Shown: positions 44,955 to 53,650 of the stretch, piece after piece
How the letters are laid out: each line of letters begins with the position of its first letter
How positions within the stretch are numbered: position 1 is the first letter of the stretch
Assembly: GCA_020060465.1 (NCBI GenBank)
Contig: JAGVAD010000048.1
Span: forward strand, 1 to 64,000
Source: Anaerolineales bacterium
GTDB taxonomy: Bacteria; Chloroflexota; Anaerolineae; Anaerolineales; UBA4823
Reading direction: 5' to 3'
DNA: 64,000 bases
Notes under the pieces: model-generated
Told to the model about the DNA's origin: nothing
What the model saw: only the letters and a program-made list of their open reading frames with translations
Databases searched by the model: none
Translations under genes and position numbers: made by a program

Positions 44955-46021
44955 AACGAGAGAATCCACCTCCGCGCCATCTGGATAAATTCGGTCACCG
45001 GGCGCAGCGGGCAGAGGTAATTGCACCAGGGACGTTTGACAAATAAGGATGTCATCAGCACAATACCAAGCAGCGCAAATTGCACTGTAGATCCGACTTG
45101 GTCGAACAACGCGCTGAACACCTCATAGCTGGAGATGCTGGGATTGCGGAAAAGCAACGCCAGCACAATTGCCAGCCATGCCAATCCGCGTTGTATCCAT
45201 CTCAGATAGCCCTTGAATTTTCCTGCTGAGCGCGCTTTTGCCCGACCCAGAACCCCCAGGCATTCTTGAGCAGCTCCAAATGGGCAGAACCACTCGCAGT
45301 ACGGGTTCTTATTATCGGCGGTAAAAACCAGCAAGATTCCACCAATCAGCAAGTACCAGTACAGGTTATTCTGCCAATCCGGCCAAAAACCCAGCAGCAA
45401 CTGGTTGATATTACCAATCGTCAATGGACGATTTAACCAAAAACCCAAGATGACCAGCCCAGCAATCATCGTCATCCAACGTACTTGCCGGGTATATTTG
45501 AAATTTCGCCGGTGACCGATATAGCCTGCTGCATAGAGTAGAATCAGCGCGATTTCCGGCGCGCCGAACTTAATTGTCGCAAAATCACTTGAAGCGCTCA
45601 ATCCTAGCTCGCCGGAGGCAATCTGACGGCAGCCCTTGCCCACCGCCTTGGCGATGGCTTCTGAGGTGTAGGTTGCTCCGGTAATGACGTCTACGTCAAC
45701 CCCAACCCGGAATGAGTCCTGACACGATTTTCCTCTCAGTGAATCGAAAAAGCCCTCCCTCTCCACCCGGATGAGATACTCAGGCGTCTCGCGTTCTTCG
45801 ATGACGGCAAAATTAACCACCCTGCCCTGAGGATCAACGGCCACGGCCAGCTCAAGCTTACCGCCATAGCCGAATGCATCGCCGGTTGTGATATAGCCAA
45901 TGATGTGTGTACCTCGGTAGCCGGCGAAGACATTGTCAGAGACGGCTTCGAAGCGTTGGGCACCAGGCAACAACTCCTGAAGCTCAGGCATCATATCTTC
46001 TTTGACAGTGTCAGATGTCAT
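44924..46021 (-). CDS. FMN-binding/polyferredoxin membrane protein (NosR/RnfG-like), no signal peptide
   Basis: 365 residues. The N-terminal FMN-binding domain (about 10-135) carries DVITGATYTSEAIAKAVG, the Thr-flavinylation motif. From about 155, five hydrophobic helices surround two four-Cys clusters (CEWFCPFGAAQECL, CNYLCPLRPVTEF), a NapH-type iron-sulfur core. NosR and RnfG relatives begin with a signal peptide or TM ahead of the FMN domain; here an in-frame stop lies about 8 codons upstream of the ATG and no hydrophobic segment precedes it. Probable electron-transfer protein flavinylated by ApbE. Confidence 0.85.
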   Translation of the reverse strand: MTSDTVKEDMMPELQELLPGAQRFEAVSDNVFAGYRGTHIIGYITTGDAFGYGGKLELAVAVDPQGRVVNFAVIEERETPEYLIRVEREGFFDSLRGKSCQDSFRVGVDVDVITGATYTSEAIAKAVGKGCRQIASGELGLSASSDFATIKFGAPEIALILLYAAGYIGHRRNFKYTRQVRWMTMIAGLVILGFWLNRPLTIGNINQLLLGFWPDWQNNLYWYLLIGGILLVFTADNKNPYCEWFCPFGAAQECLGVLGRAKARSAGKFKGYLRWIQRGLAWLAIVLALLFRNPSISSYEVFSALFDQVGSTVQFALLGIVLMTSLFVKRPWCNYLCPLRPVTEFIQMARRWILSLWKKIIHETE

Positions 46022-46070
46022 GCATCTATACCCATCAGGGAACTTTTACAACGCTTTTCTCGTCCATTTT

Positions 46071-46096
46071 CCATGCGCTTCGGAAGAAGCGCATGG
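46071..46096. promoter_or_regulatory. Perfect hairpin next to the META lipoprotein start
   Basis: 11-bp perfect stem CCATGCGCTTC / GAAGCGCATGG with a GGAA loop in the 91-bp divergent region. The ribosome site GGAAGGAG begins at its downstream foot, 17 bases before the ATG. Confidence 0.55.
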
Positions 46097-46112
46097 AAGG
46101 AGCATAATCAAA

Positions 46113-47390
46113 ATGAGATGGAAAGTTTCGACCATCCTGCTGCTGATAGCATTGACCGTCACCGCATGCAGCCCGCAAGATAGCCGACTCTTCAGCACTC
46201 TGGTGGCGCCCCAGACGCCGCACCCGCCCAGCGGAAACGGCGAGCCAGGCGCAGTTCCGGGTCAACCCCCGCAAGGCCAGCCGACAGTCGGTGAAATACC
46301 CAACCCAACCACGCCTCCAGTGGAAATCATCCCGGAGCTGGAAACACCTGCAGCGCGAGAGCCACGCAGCTACGACGAACTGGTGACCGCCCTCAACGAC
46401 AGCGGAGAAAACGCCGAGCCCGGCGAGATCTTCGCTGATCCGGCCATGCAGAAAGCCGCCCCACGGATCAAAGTCAACAGCCGCATCATCCGTCTGCCGG
46501 ACGGAAAATTGCGCGTGTTCGAATTTCCCGATGAGGCCACGCGCCGCTCAGTGACCGACCCCTTTATTCAAAGCGGCGGGGATGTCAATCTGTTGCCGCA
46601 GTGGGCGCGTACATCCACCATTTGGGCACGCGGGCGGCTGATCGTGTTGTATTCTGGTTTGCGCCCTTCCATTCTGCGCCAGCTCACCCGCCTGTTGGGA
46701 CCACCCATCGCCGGGCCGGGCGCAACACCCATCCAGCCGCCGCAAGCTGTGCAGCTTGCTCGTCAATGGCTGGCGCTGCAGCTCGGCGTTCCCCTGGAAG
46801 CAGTCAGACTTATCAGCTATGCGCAAGTTACCTGGCCGGACGGCTGCCTGGGTCTGGCAGAGCCTGATGAAATCTGCACTGAAGCCCTCATTCCGGGCTG
46901 GCAGTCATTCTTCCAGGTGAATGGGCAAGGCTATGAAGTGCGCAGCGACCAGAGCGCCAGCCAGTTGCGTATGAGGGTGCTGCAAGCCAGCCAGCCGCCG
47001 CCTACTGCTTATCCGCCGCCAGCAGAAACGCCAGGCGGGCAATCGTTGGTTAACACGAAATGGCTATTGGTTTCCATGGGGCCGGCTGGCGCCGCCGAGC
47101 CAATAATTCCCGGCTCAACCCTAACGCTGGAATTTCGCCAGGATGGAAGTCTGGGCGGATCGGGCGGTTGCAACTCTTTTTCCGGTTCTTACCAGGTGCA
47201 GGGTAACTCGCTCAGCATTGGCGCGTTGGTCTCCACCCTAATGGCTTGCACGGACGAGAATTTAATGCAGCAAGAAGCACGCTATCTGGCGGCGCTGCAA
47301 AGCGCAATTAGCTATGAACTGCAAAATAACCAGCTTGTCATCGGGTACGAGGCCGGTCAGGCGCAGCTTTTCTTTATTTTCGCGCCTTGA
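46113..47390 (+). CDS. META-domain (HslJ-like) lipoprotein
   Basis: 425 residues from the ATG behind GGAAGGAG; the frame is open upstream but that part runs through the hairpin. Signal peptide with lipobox VTAC (TILLLIALTVTAC). A Pro-rich linker follows to about residue 75, then an unassigned middle domain. The META domain occupies about 305-425: TKWLLVSMGPAGAAEPIIPG, GCNSFSGSYQVQGNSLSIG and STLMACTDENLMQQE. META/HslJ domains are linked to envelope stress and motility in other bacteria. Confidence 0.85.
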   Translation: MRWKVSTILLLIALTVTACSPQDSRLFSTLVAPQTPHPPSGNGEPGAVPGQPPQGQPTVGEIPNPTTPPVEIIPELETPAAREPRSYDELVTALNDSGENAEPGEIFADPAMQKAAPRIKVNSRIIRLPDGKLRVFEFPDEATRRSVTDPFIQSGGDVNLLPQWARTSTIWARGRLIVLYSGLRPSILRQLTRLLGPPIAGPGATPIQPPQAVQLARQWLALQLGVPLEAVRLISYAQVTWPDGCLGLAEPDEICTEALIPGWQSFFQVNGQGYEVRSDQSASQLRMRVLQASQPPPTAYPPPAETPGGQSLVNTKWLLVSMGPAGAAEPIIPGSTLTLEFRQDGSLGGSGGCNSFSGSYQVQGNSLSIGALVSTLMACTDENLMQQEARYLAALQSAISYELQNNQLVIGYEAGQAQLFFIFAP

Positions 47391-47424
47391 GAGCTGACGA
47401 ACCCACCGATTGAATAGCGCCGTA

Positions 47425-47452
47425 ACCTGCCAAGTGCATCCGCTTGGCAGGT
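47425..47452. terminator. Bidirectional stem-loop between converging genes
   Basis: Perfect 10-bp stem ACCTGCCAAG / CTTGGCAGGT, 8-base loop, in the 111-bp gap between the META lipoprotein and the delta-60 protein. No T-run. Confidence 0.6.
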
Positions 47453-47501
47453 CCACGCCTGCTCCTTTGCCTCACAATGAACACATAGGTTTTATCTACA
47501 A

Positions 47502-50261
47502 CTATTGCACATCTCTTAACACGAGCGGCAGGTATAACTTTGCGTCCACTGTCAGCGTAAAGACCTGCGTCGCAGCCGGCTGAATACCATTGCTCGCCGT
47601 GAAAGTCAGTGGATAAACGCCGCCTGACCCCACCGCAGGCGCACCCGCCAGAGTGGCTGTGCCATCTCCGTTATCCGTAAACGTAACACCGCCTGGCAAG
47701 ACGCCGCTCAGGGAAATCATCGAGGTCGGACATCCTGAGGCAATCACAGTAAACGACGCGGATGAACCGATAGAAAAAGTTGCGTGGTTTGAGGAAGTAA
47801 ATTCCAGAGATTGGGACAGGTAGATATTTCGCACCGACTCCATAATAGATTCTGAGGCATTGGATATCCCTGTTCTGTAATCACCGCGGACGCGCAGAGA
47901 CAAATTCTGGCAATGTGGCAGATTCAATCCGTTCAATTGCCAGCCATCCGCGAGGCGCGTCCCCTCACCGAGCGGCGTATAGGATACCCCGTCGGTAGAT
48001 TGTTCGAAGATCACGCGCCAAACTTGTGAACCTGCGCCGTTGCGCCTCCATGTAATCGAGGCGCCGTCGCTGAAAACAGCGAGATTCTGCGAAGCGGCTG
48101 CCTCGTTTGATAGCCGTCCAATATAAGAACGCGGCTGTCCATTCAATAAGGTGAAATAGCCGCCAGCCACAATTTTACCGTCCGGTTGCAGCGCCAGAGC
48201 AGTGACCGAATTGTTTGCCGCAGCGCTGAAAGTCGTATCCAGGCTGCCATTGGGGTTCAACTGCGCAATATAATCGCGTGGTTGTTCATTGAGTTGGGTG
48301 TACCACCCTCCGACCACAATCTTTCCATCCAGTTGCAAAGCCAGAGTATGGATTAAGCCATTCGCATCAGGGTCAAAATCCATATCCAGCGCGCCGTCGG
48401 GGGTCAATCGGGCAATGCTATTTCGCGTCTCTCCGCCCAAGTTGGTAAACGCGCCTCCGACAACGATTTTCCCATCGGGCTGGACGGCCAAAGCGTAAAC
48501 CGTGCTGTCCGCTTTGGGGTCAAAAGTTGCATCCAGACTACCATCGGGATTCAGCCGGGCGATGCGCTCCCTCGACTGCCCATTGATTTGGGTGAACCCA
48601 CCTCCCACCAGAATCTTGCCATCTGGTTGCAGCGCCAGGGTAACCACCACATTATCCGCCGCTGAATTGAAATCGGCATCCAGACTGCCATCGGGGTTCA
48701 AGCGGGCAATGTAAGGAATGGTTTGCCCACCAACCTGGGTGAACGCGCCCCCGACTAAGATCTTCCCATCCGGTTGCAGCGCCAGGGTGAGAACAGGGTC
48801 ATCCACCCCAGGGTCGAAGGACATATCCAGGCTGCCATCGGGATTCAATCGGGCAAGGTATTTACGAGTTTGCCCGCTCAATCGAGTGAACAAGCCTCCA
48901 ACCAGGATTTTGCCATCTGGCTGCAACGCCAAAGCGAGAACAAGGTTATCCGCCCCTGGATTAAAGGCGACATCCAGGCTGCCATCAGGGTTGAGGCGAG
49001 CGACATAATTGCGTATTTGCTCACCTATCTGCGTGAAATAGCCCCCGATCAGGATCTTGCCATCCGGTTGCAGCGCCAACGCGTAGACGGATCCGTTTGC
49101 CTCAGGCTTGAAAGTCGCCTCCAGACTGCCATCGAGGTTCAAGCGGGCAATGCGTTCCCGCCTCTGCCCATTCAATTGTGTGAAAGCACCCCCCACCACG
49201 ACCTTGCCGTCCGATTGCGGCGTCAAGGCATAGATCACTCCATCTGCGTCGGGTTGGAAGGTCCCCTCCAGCGCGCCGTCCAGAGTCAGCCGCCCGATTC
49301 GATTGTGCGGCTGACCGCCTAACTGAGTAAAGTCGCCCCCAACTAAAATCTTGCCATCGGGCTGCCGCGCCAAAGCATAGATCGTGTCATTCGCCCCAGG
49401 GTCAAAGGTTGCATCCAGATTGCCTCTGGGATTCAGCCGCCCGATTCGGCTGCGCGGCTGACCATCTAATTGAGTAAAACCACCCCCGATCAAAATCTTG
49501 CCATCGGGTTGCTGCGCTAGAGTGTAGATGGGGCCATTTGCGCCGGGGTTAAAGGTTGCATCCAAGCTGCCATCCGGATTCAGTCGTCCGATTCGACTAC
49601 ACGCCTGGTCGCCTAATTGGGTGAAATCGCCTCCCACCACGACCCTGCCATCCGCTTGCAGCGCCAGAGCATAGATCGTATCATTCACCCCGAGGTCAAA
49701 GGCTAAGTCCAGACTGCCATCGGGGTCCAGTCGTCCAATTCGGCTGCGCGCTTGTCCACTCAACTGAATGAAATCACCTCCCACCAGGATTTTGCCATCC
49801 GGTTGCAGCGCAAGGGCATAGATCGCGCCATTCGCTTCGGAGAGAAAGGTTGTGTCCAGGCTGCCGTCGGGGTTCAGCCGACCGATTCGATTGCGCGCCT
49901 GTCCACCCAACTGAGTAAAATCACCACCCACCACGATCTTGCCATCCGGTTGCAGCGCCAGGGCATAGATCGCGCCATTCGCTTCGGGGAGAAAAGTCAT
50001 GTCCAGGCTGCCGTCGGGGTTCAGCCGACCGATTCGACTGCGCGACTGTCCACCCAATTGAGTAAAATCGCCCCCCACCACGATCTTACCGTCCGGTTGC
50101 AACACCAGAGCATGGATCATGTCATTTGCGCTGGGGTCAAAACCGTCATCAGAGGACTGCACACCCGCAACAGTTGGGGGCTGGGCTACGAGGAGTGCAC
50201 ACGCAATCAAGCAGATGCGCAACGCGCCTGTCGAAAATCGGCCAATACGCCGCATAAACAT
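47502..50261 (-). CDS. Secreted delta-60 repeat protein with C-terminal Ig-like domain
   Basis: 919 residues. A signal peptide (GALRICLIACALLVAQPPTV) is followed by 14 repeats of 49 residues with consensus LALQPDGKIVVGGDFTQLGG then IARLNPDGSLD. The segment before repeat 1 (DDGFDPSAND) matches the last strand of each repeat while repeat 14 ends without it, so the ends can close a ring as in beta-propellers. A linker of Trp/Tyr-rich strands (about 730-800) and a He_PIG/Ig-like domain (about 810-900, GVTFTDNGDGTATLAGAPAV) follow. The end reads YLPLVLRDVQ. Role unknown; surface location likely. Confidence 0.9.
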   Translation of the reverse strand: MFMRRIGRFSTGALRICLIACALLVAQPPTVAGVQSSDDGFDPSANDMIHALVLQPDGKIVVGGDFTQLGGQSRSRIGRLNPDGSLDMTFLPEANGAIYALALQPDGKIVVGGDFTQLGGQARNRIGRLNPDGSLDTTFLSEANGAIYALALQPDGKILVGGDFIQLSGQARSRIGRLDPDGSLDLAFDLGVNDTIYALALQADGRVVVGGDFTQLGDQACSRIGRLNPDGSLDATFNPGANGPIYTLAQQPDGKILIGGGFTQLDGQPRSRIGRLNPRGNLDATFDPGANDTIYALARQPDGKILVGGDFTQLGGQPHNRIGRLTLDGALEGTFQPDADGVIYALTPQSDGKVVVGGAFTQLNGQRRERIARLNLDGSLEATFKPEANGSVYALALQPDGKILIGGYFTQIGEQIRNYVARLNPDGSLDVAFNPGADNLVLALALQPDGKILVGGLFTRLSGQTRKYLARLNPDGSLDMSFDPGVDDPVLTLALQPDGKILVGGAFTQVGGQTIPYIARLNPDGSLDADFNSAADNVVVTLALQPDGKILVGGGFTQINGQSRERIARLNPDGSLDATFDPKADSTVYALAVQPDGKIVVGGAFTNLGGETRNSIARLTPDGALDMDFDPDANGLIHTLALQLDGKIVVGGWYTQLNEQPRDYIAQLNPNGSLDTTFSAAANNSVTALALQPDGKIVAGGYFTLLNGQPRSYIGRLSNEAAASQNLAVFSDGASITWRRNGAGSQVWRVIFEQSTDGVSYTPLGEGTRLADGWQLNGLNLPHCQNLSLRVRGDYRTGISNASESIMESVRNIYLSQSLEFTSSNHATFSIGSSASFTVIASGCPTSMISLSGVLPGGVTFTDNGDGTATLAGAPAVGSGGVYPLTFTASNGIQPAATQVFTLTVDAKLYLPLVLRDVQ
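48085..50140 (-). repeat. Fourteen tandem 147-bp coding repeats
   Basis: Protein repeats of 49 residues without length change over the whole array. Repeats nearest the N-terminus are the most alike (repeats 1 and 2 differ at few positions), which suggests recent expansion or homogenisation at that end. Confidence 0.85.
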
Positions 50262-50466
50262 TGTTTTTTTCCTTCCTTTGCAAATATTTTTTCCGTGAAA
50301 TTAGAGCGTGCAATCCGGCTAATTCCATCTCAGGCGAATGATTCTGGGGCAATTTTAAAACCCGATTGCCGATCAGCCCATATTTGTCACAAAATTGGTG
50401 GGGATTTTGCACATAAGGGCATGGCGATGTTCACACCCCGAATACGCGGGTCGGGTCATTTTCGGA

Positions 50467-50472
50467 TACAAT
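50467..50472 (+). promoter_or_regulatory. Probable -10 box giving a leaderless pabBC mRNA
   Basis: TACAAT, eight bases before the ATG at 50481; no ribosome site. The -35 position (ACGCGG) is weak. Confidence 0.4.
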
Positions 50473-50480
50473 ATGCCTCT

Positions 50481-52217
50481 ATGAACCCGGGCGATGTAAT
50501 TCTTTACGACGCAGCGCAATCGCTCTGGTTGCGTTTCGAACATCCAATCGCCGTTATCCAGGCGCATCAGCTAGATGAAGTATTGCCCACCCTGCGACAG
50601 GTGGAAAAACGCCTCAGCCAGGAACAGCTATACGCAGTTGGCTTCATCAGCTACGAAGCCGCGCCAGCCTTCGACCCCGCTTTTCGCGTCCGCCCTGCCG
50701 ATCCAGATTTCCCCCTGCTTTGGTTTGGCTTATACCCACATGCCACACCTTTCGATTTAAACGCTTCTCCCTGGCCGAGTTATCACATCGGCGAATGGAC
50801 GCCTTCTGTCAGCCGCCAGCAGTACGACCAGGCGATTGCCAGCATCAAAGAAGCCATCGCCCGCGGAGAGACCTATCAGGTCAATTACACCCTGCGTTTG
50901 CATGTCCCCTTCTCCGGCGACGCCTGGGGGCTGTTCCGCCAGATCGCCCATACGCAACGCGCCCGTTACGCCGCCTACCTCAATCTGGGACGCTTCATTG
51001 TTTGCTCAGCTTCACCGGAATTATTCTTCACCTGGAAAGATGACCGTTTAACCTGCCGCCCGATGAAAGGCACTGCCGGGCGCGGCCTGCTGCTGGAAGA
51101 CGACCGAGCGCAGGCCGAATGGCTCTACCATTCCGAAAAGAATCGCGCCGAAAATGTGATGATCGTGGACATGATCCGCAACGACCTAGGGCGCATTGCC
51201 GAAATTGGCAGCGTGCAAACCACCCGCCTGTTCGAAGTCGAACGCTATCCCACCGTCTGGCAGATGACCTCGACGGTGGAGGCGCGCAGCCGCGCCAACT
51301 TGAGCGAAATAATGCGCGCCCTCTTTCCTTGTGCTTCCATCACTGGCGCGCCCAAAGTGCGCACCACTCACATCATCGCCGAGCTAGAGACCACTCCGCG
51401 GCGAATCTATACCGGTTGCATTGGTTTCGTCTCCCCCCAGCGCCACGCTCAGTTCAACGTCGCCATCCGCAGCGTGCTGCTCGACCGCCAGAGTGGCATA
51501 GCCGAATACGGCGTAGGCGGCGGCATCGTCTGGGACTCGACCAGCGCGGAGGAATATGAAGAATGCCAGATCAAAGCTCGATTGCTCACCCAGCCGCAGC
51601 CGGAGTTTTGCCTGTTAGAAAGCCTGCTCTGGACTCCCCAGGCGGGCTATTTCCTGCTGGAAGAGCATTTACATCGTTTGAGCGCCTCGGCGGAATATTT
51701 CGTCTTTCCTCTACAACGAAAGATCATCGAACAGCGCCTGGACGAGACCGCCGCGGCTCTCCCACCGTTGGCGCATAAAGTACGCCTTCTGCTCAACCAA
51801 CATGGAGAAGTAACCTGCCAGGCTGCGCCGCTCGATCGCAGCGCTCCCGAGCCGACGCGCCTCAAACTGGCGGCTCAGCCAGTCTCCTCGCGCAACATTT
51901 TTCTCTACCACAAGACCACTCATCGTCAAATGTATGAACAAGCCCGCGCCGCCTGCGGCGATTGCAGCGATGTGTTGCTATGGAATGAACGCGGTGAATT
52001 GACCGAAAGCGACACCGCCAACCTGGTGATACGCCTGAACGAAAAACTGGTCACGCCACCGGTATATTGTGGGCTGTTGCCAGGTGTTTTTCGTCAATGG
52101 CTGCTTGATCGAGGAGAAATTGAAGAGCAGATCATGCGCCTGGAAGACTTATCGCGCTGCGAAGAAATATATCTGATCAATTCAGTGCGAAAATGGCGTC
52201 GCGCCATCCTGGTCTAA
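50481..52217 (+). CDS. pabBC: Aminodeoxychorismate synthase component I / lyase fusion (PabB-PabC)
   Basis: 578 residues from the ATG at 50481; an open frame reaches further upstream across the divergent gene but is a shadow. The PabB part (to about 370) has GETYQVNYTLRL, CSASPELFF, PMKGTAGRG, MIVDMIRNDLGRIAEIGSV and SITGAPKVRTTHIIAELE. The PLP class IV part (about 375-578) has ESLLWTPQAGYFLLEEHLHR, the catalytic Lys in FLYHKTTHRQMYE, and DVLLWNERGELTES. Together they make 4-aminobenzoate for folate from chorismate. No glutaminase subunit PabA is in view. Confidence 0.92.
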   Translation: MNPGDVILYDAAQSLWLRFEHPIAVIQAHQLDEVLPTLRQVEKRLSQEQLYAVGFISYEAAPAFDPAFRVRPADPDFPLLWFGLYPHATPFDLNASPWPSYHIGEWTPSVSRQQYDQAIASIKEAIARGETYQVNYTLRLHVPFSGDAWGLFRQIAHTQRARYAAYLNLGRFIVCSASPELFFTWKDDRLTCRPMKGTAGRGLLLEDDRAQAEWLYHSEKNRAENVMIVDMIRNDLGRIAEIGSVQTTRLFEVERYPTVWQMTSTVEARSRANLSEIMRALFPCASITGAPKVRTTHIIAELETTPRRIYTGCIGFVSPQRHAQFNVAIRSVLLDRQSGIAEYGVGGGIVWDSTSAEEYEECQIKARLLTQPQPEFCLLESLLWTPQAGYFLLEEHLHRLSASAEYFVFPLQRKIIEQRLDETAAALPPLAHKVRLLLNQHGEVTCQAAPLDRSAPEPTRLKLAAQPVSSRNIFLYHKTTHRQMYEQARAACGDCSDVLLWNERGELTESDTANLVIRLNEKLVTPPVYCGLLPGVFRQWLLDRGEIEEQIMRLEDLSRCEEIYLINSVRKWRRAILV

Positions 52218-52559
52218 GATTGTTCTTAGATATTCACCGAAATTGGTTTATCTCGTCGGCGCAAAACGTCCCGCAGGTTCCCCTAAAAACGAGCCTGTAT
52301 GATCAGAAACCTGTGGGATGTTCATACCCAAGATTGTTTTTACCCAGTCCCTATTGACTTTGCCCATATTCGGTTGTATTGTATGAGTAGGAAGACCAAT
52401 TGCGCTGGATTCATCGTTCGTGTTTGCTTGGGTGCGAACGCCTCCAGGCTGCAACACTGCCTCCCATCGCCCGCCTGAGGTGATCTGATTCTGCCGGTAG
52501 TTCAGCGGTTGTGCGTCGGCCGCGCCGCTCTGGCCGACCGACAGATAAGGAGGTGCGCG
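52218..52559. other. 342-bp gene-free interval with an inverted repeat
   Basis: Holds an inverted repeat at 52266-52321 (ACGTCCCGCAGGTT / AACCTGTGGGATGT, 12 of 14 positions) with a 28-base spacer. A minus-strand reading frame crosses the interval but runs antisense through the HEAT gene and has no start here, so it is rejected as a gene. AAGGAGG at its right end belongs to the HEAT gene. Confidence 0.5.
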
Positions 52560-53639
52560 ATGAAAGCCCAATCTGATGATTCCCCGTTCGATGTAGAGAC
52601 GAGAACAACGCGCACTGCAGAAGTCAGCCTGTTGCAGCGCGCTGCCGAAGGCGATCTGCGGGCCGCAGCGCAAATCCTGGGTTATTTGACTTCCAATCTG
52701 GCAGACCTGCGCGCCATCATGCAAAAAACCATCCACCAGGCGCGCAATGGCCAGATATAGCGCTGTCTGCTGGCCTATTTGGCAACGGGTATGTGGGGCG
52801 ATTGGGATCCGCTGGGCAAAGCCAGCCTCGATCAATTGCGCCCCCTGAAGTGGAACGAGCCAAAGCCAGGCGCGGCGGCGCAGGCTATCGCCGAATTGTT
52901 CGTCGTGGATATGGATGAAGCGGAAGGGAAACGCAAAGAGCTGGTCTTGATCCGCGCTCTGAGAGTACCGCAGCCCATCCATTTCGCCGCCGCCTGGTTG
53001 CTGGGTTTGCGCGGCAATGCTGAAGCCATCCCCGTTTTAGAGGAAATGATCACTGGCGGAGAGGACCCTGCCCGCGCCGCCGATGAAAGCTGGCAATTGC
53101 GCGCTGTAGAAGCCCTGGCCACCCTGGGCGATGCACGCGGCGCGCCGGCGCTTCTGGTTGCGCTGACCAACAACCGCGGCGCCGTCCATCGCCTGGCCAG
53201 CCGCGCCCTGCGTGAGTTGGGACCTGCCGCCGAAGATGTCTTACAAATAGCTTTACAACATCCCGACAGCCACATCCGCTGGCACGCCGCTCGCGGTTTG
53301 GGGCAAATTGGTAATCTGCGTGGCATCCAGACTCTGGTGGAAGGTCTGCGCGACGATCACCCTGCGGTGCGCTGGGCTACCGCCAGCACCCTGGCCGACC
53401 TGGATGCCCAGGCAATCCCCTTCATCCTGCGCTTTTTGATAGACCAACCACTCAGCGAGCCGGTGCGCCAGGCGGTTTATCACGCCCTGCACGCCATGCC
53501 GTCTGCTTCCACTCGTCAGTATCTACAACCATTGCTGGAAGCCCTGCGCGGGCAAAGCGCTGCTGTCCACGCCCCGGTCATCGCTCAACGCATGTTGGCA
53601 GAGTGGAAACCACCGCAGAACGATGCCCAATCAAAATAA
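52560..53639 (+). pseudogene. HEAT-repeat protein gene interrupted by an in-frame TAG
   Basis: The ATG at 52560 has AGGAGG five bases upstream. After 66 codons (ending KTIHQARNGQI) a TAG at 52758-52760 interrupts, and the same frame resumes as RCLLAYLATGMWGDWDPLG for 293 codons to a TAA. The next ATG (52791) has no ribosome site. The downstream part has at least four HEAT/PBS-lyase helical pairs (LRAVEALATLGDARGAPALL, IRWHAARGLGQIGNLRGIQT). Either a TGG-to-TAG mutation, readthrough, a sequence error, or two separate genes. Scaffold function; partner unknown. Confidence 0.75.
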
Positions 53640-53650
53640 TCAAAAGTCAA

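Noticed and set aside
48289-49322. Plus-strand open frames over the delta-60 gene
   Set aside because: They are periodic mirror images of the repeats.
47502-50261. CRISPR-like regular repeats
   Set aside because: The 147-bp periodicity is coding and varies by codon; there are no short direct repeats with unique spacers.
49752-50480. 243-codon extension upstream of pabBC
   Set aside because: It runs antisense through the delta-60 repeats; regular repeats on the other strand create the open frame.
52248-52982. Minus-strand open frame of 244 codons
   Set aside because: Antisense to the HEAT gene, with no ribosome site and no recognisable domain.
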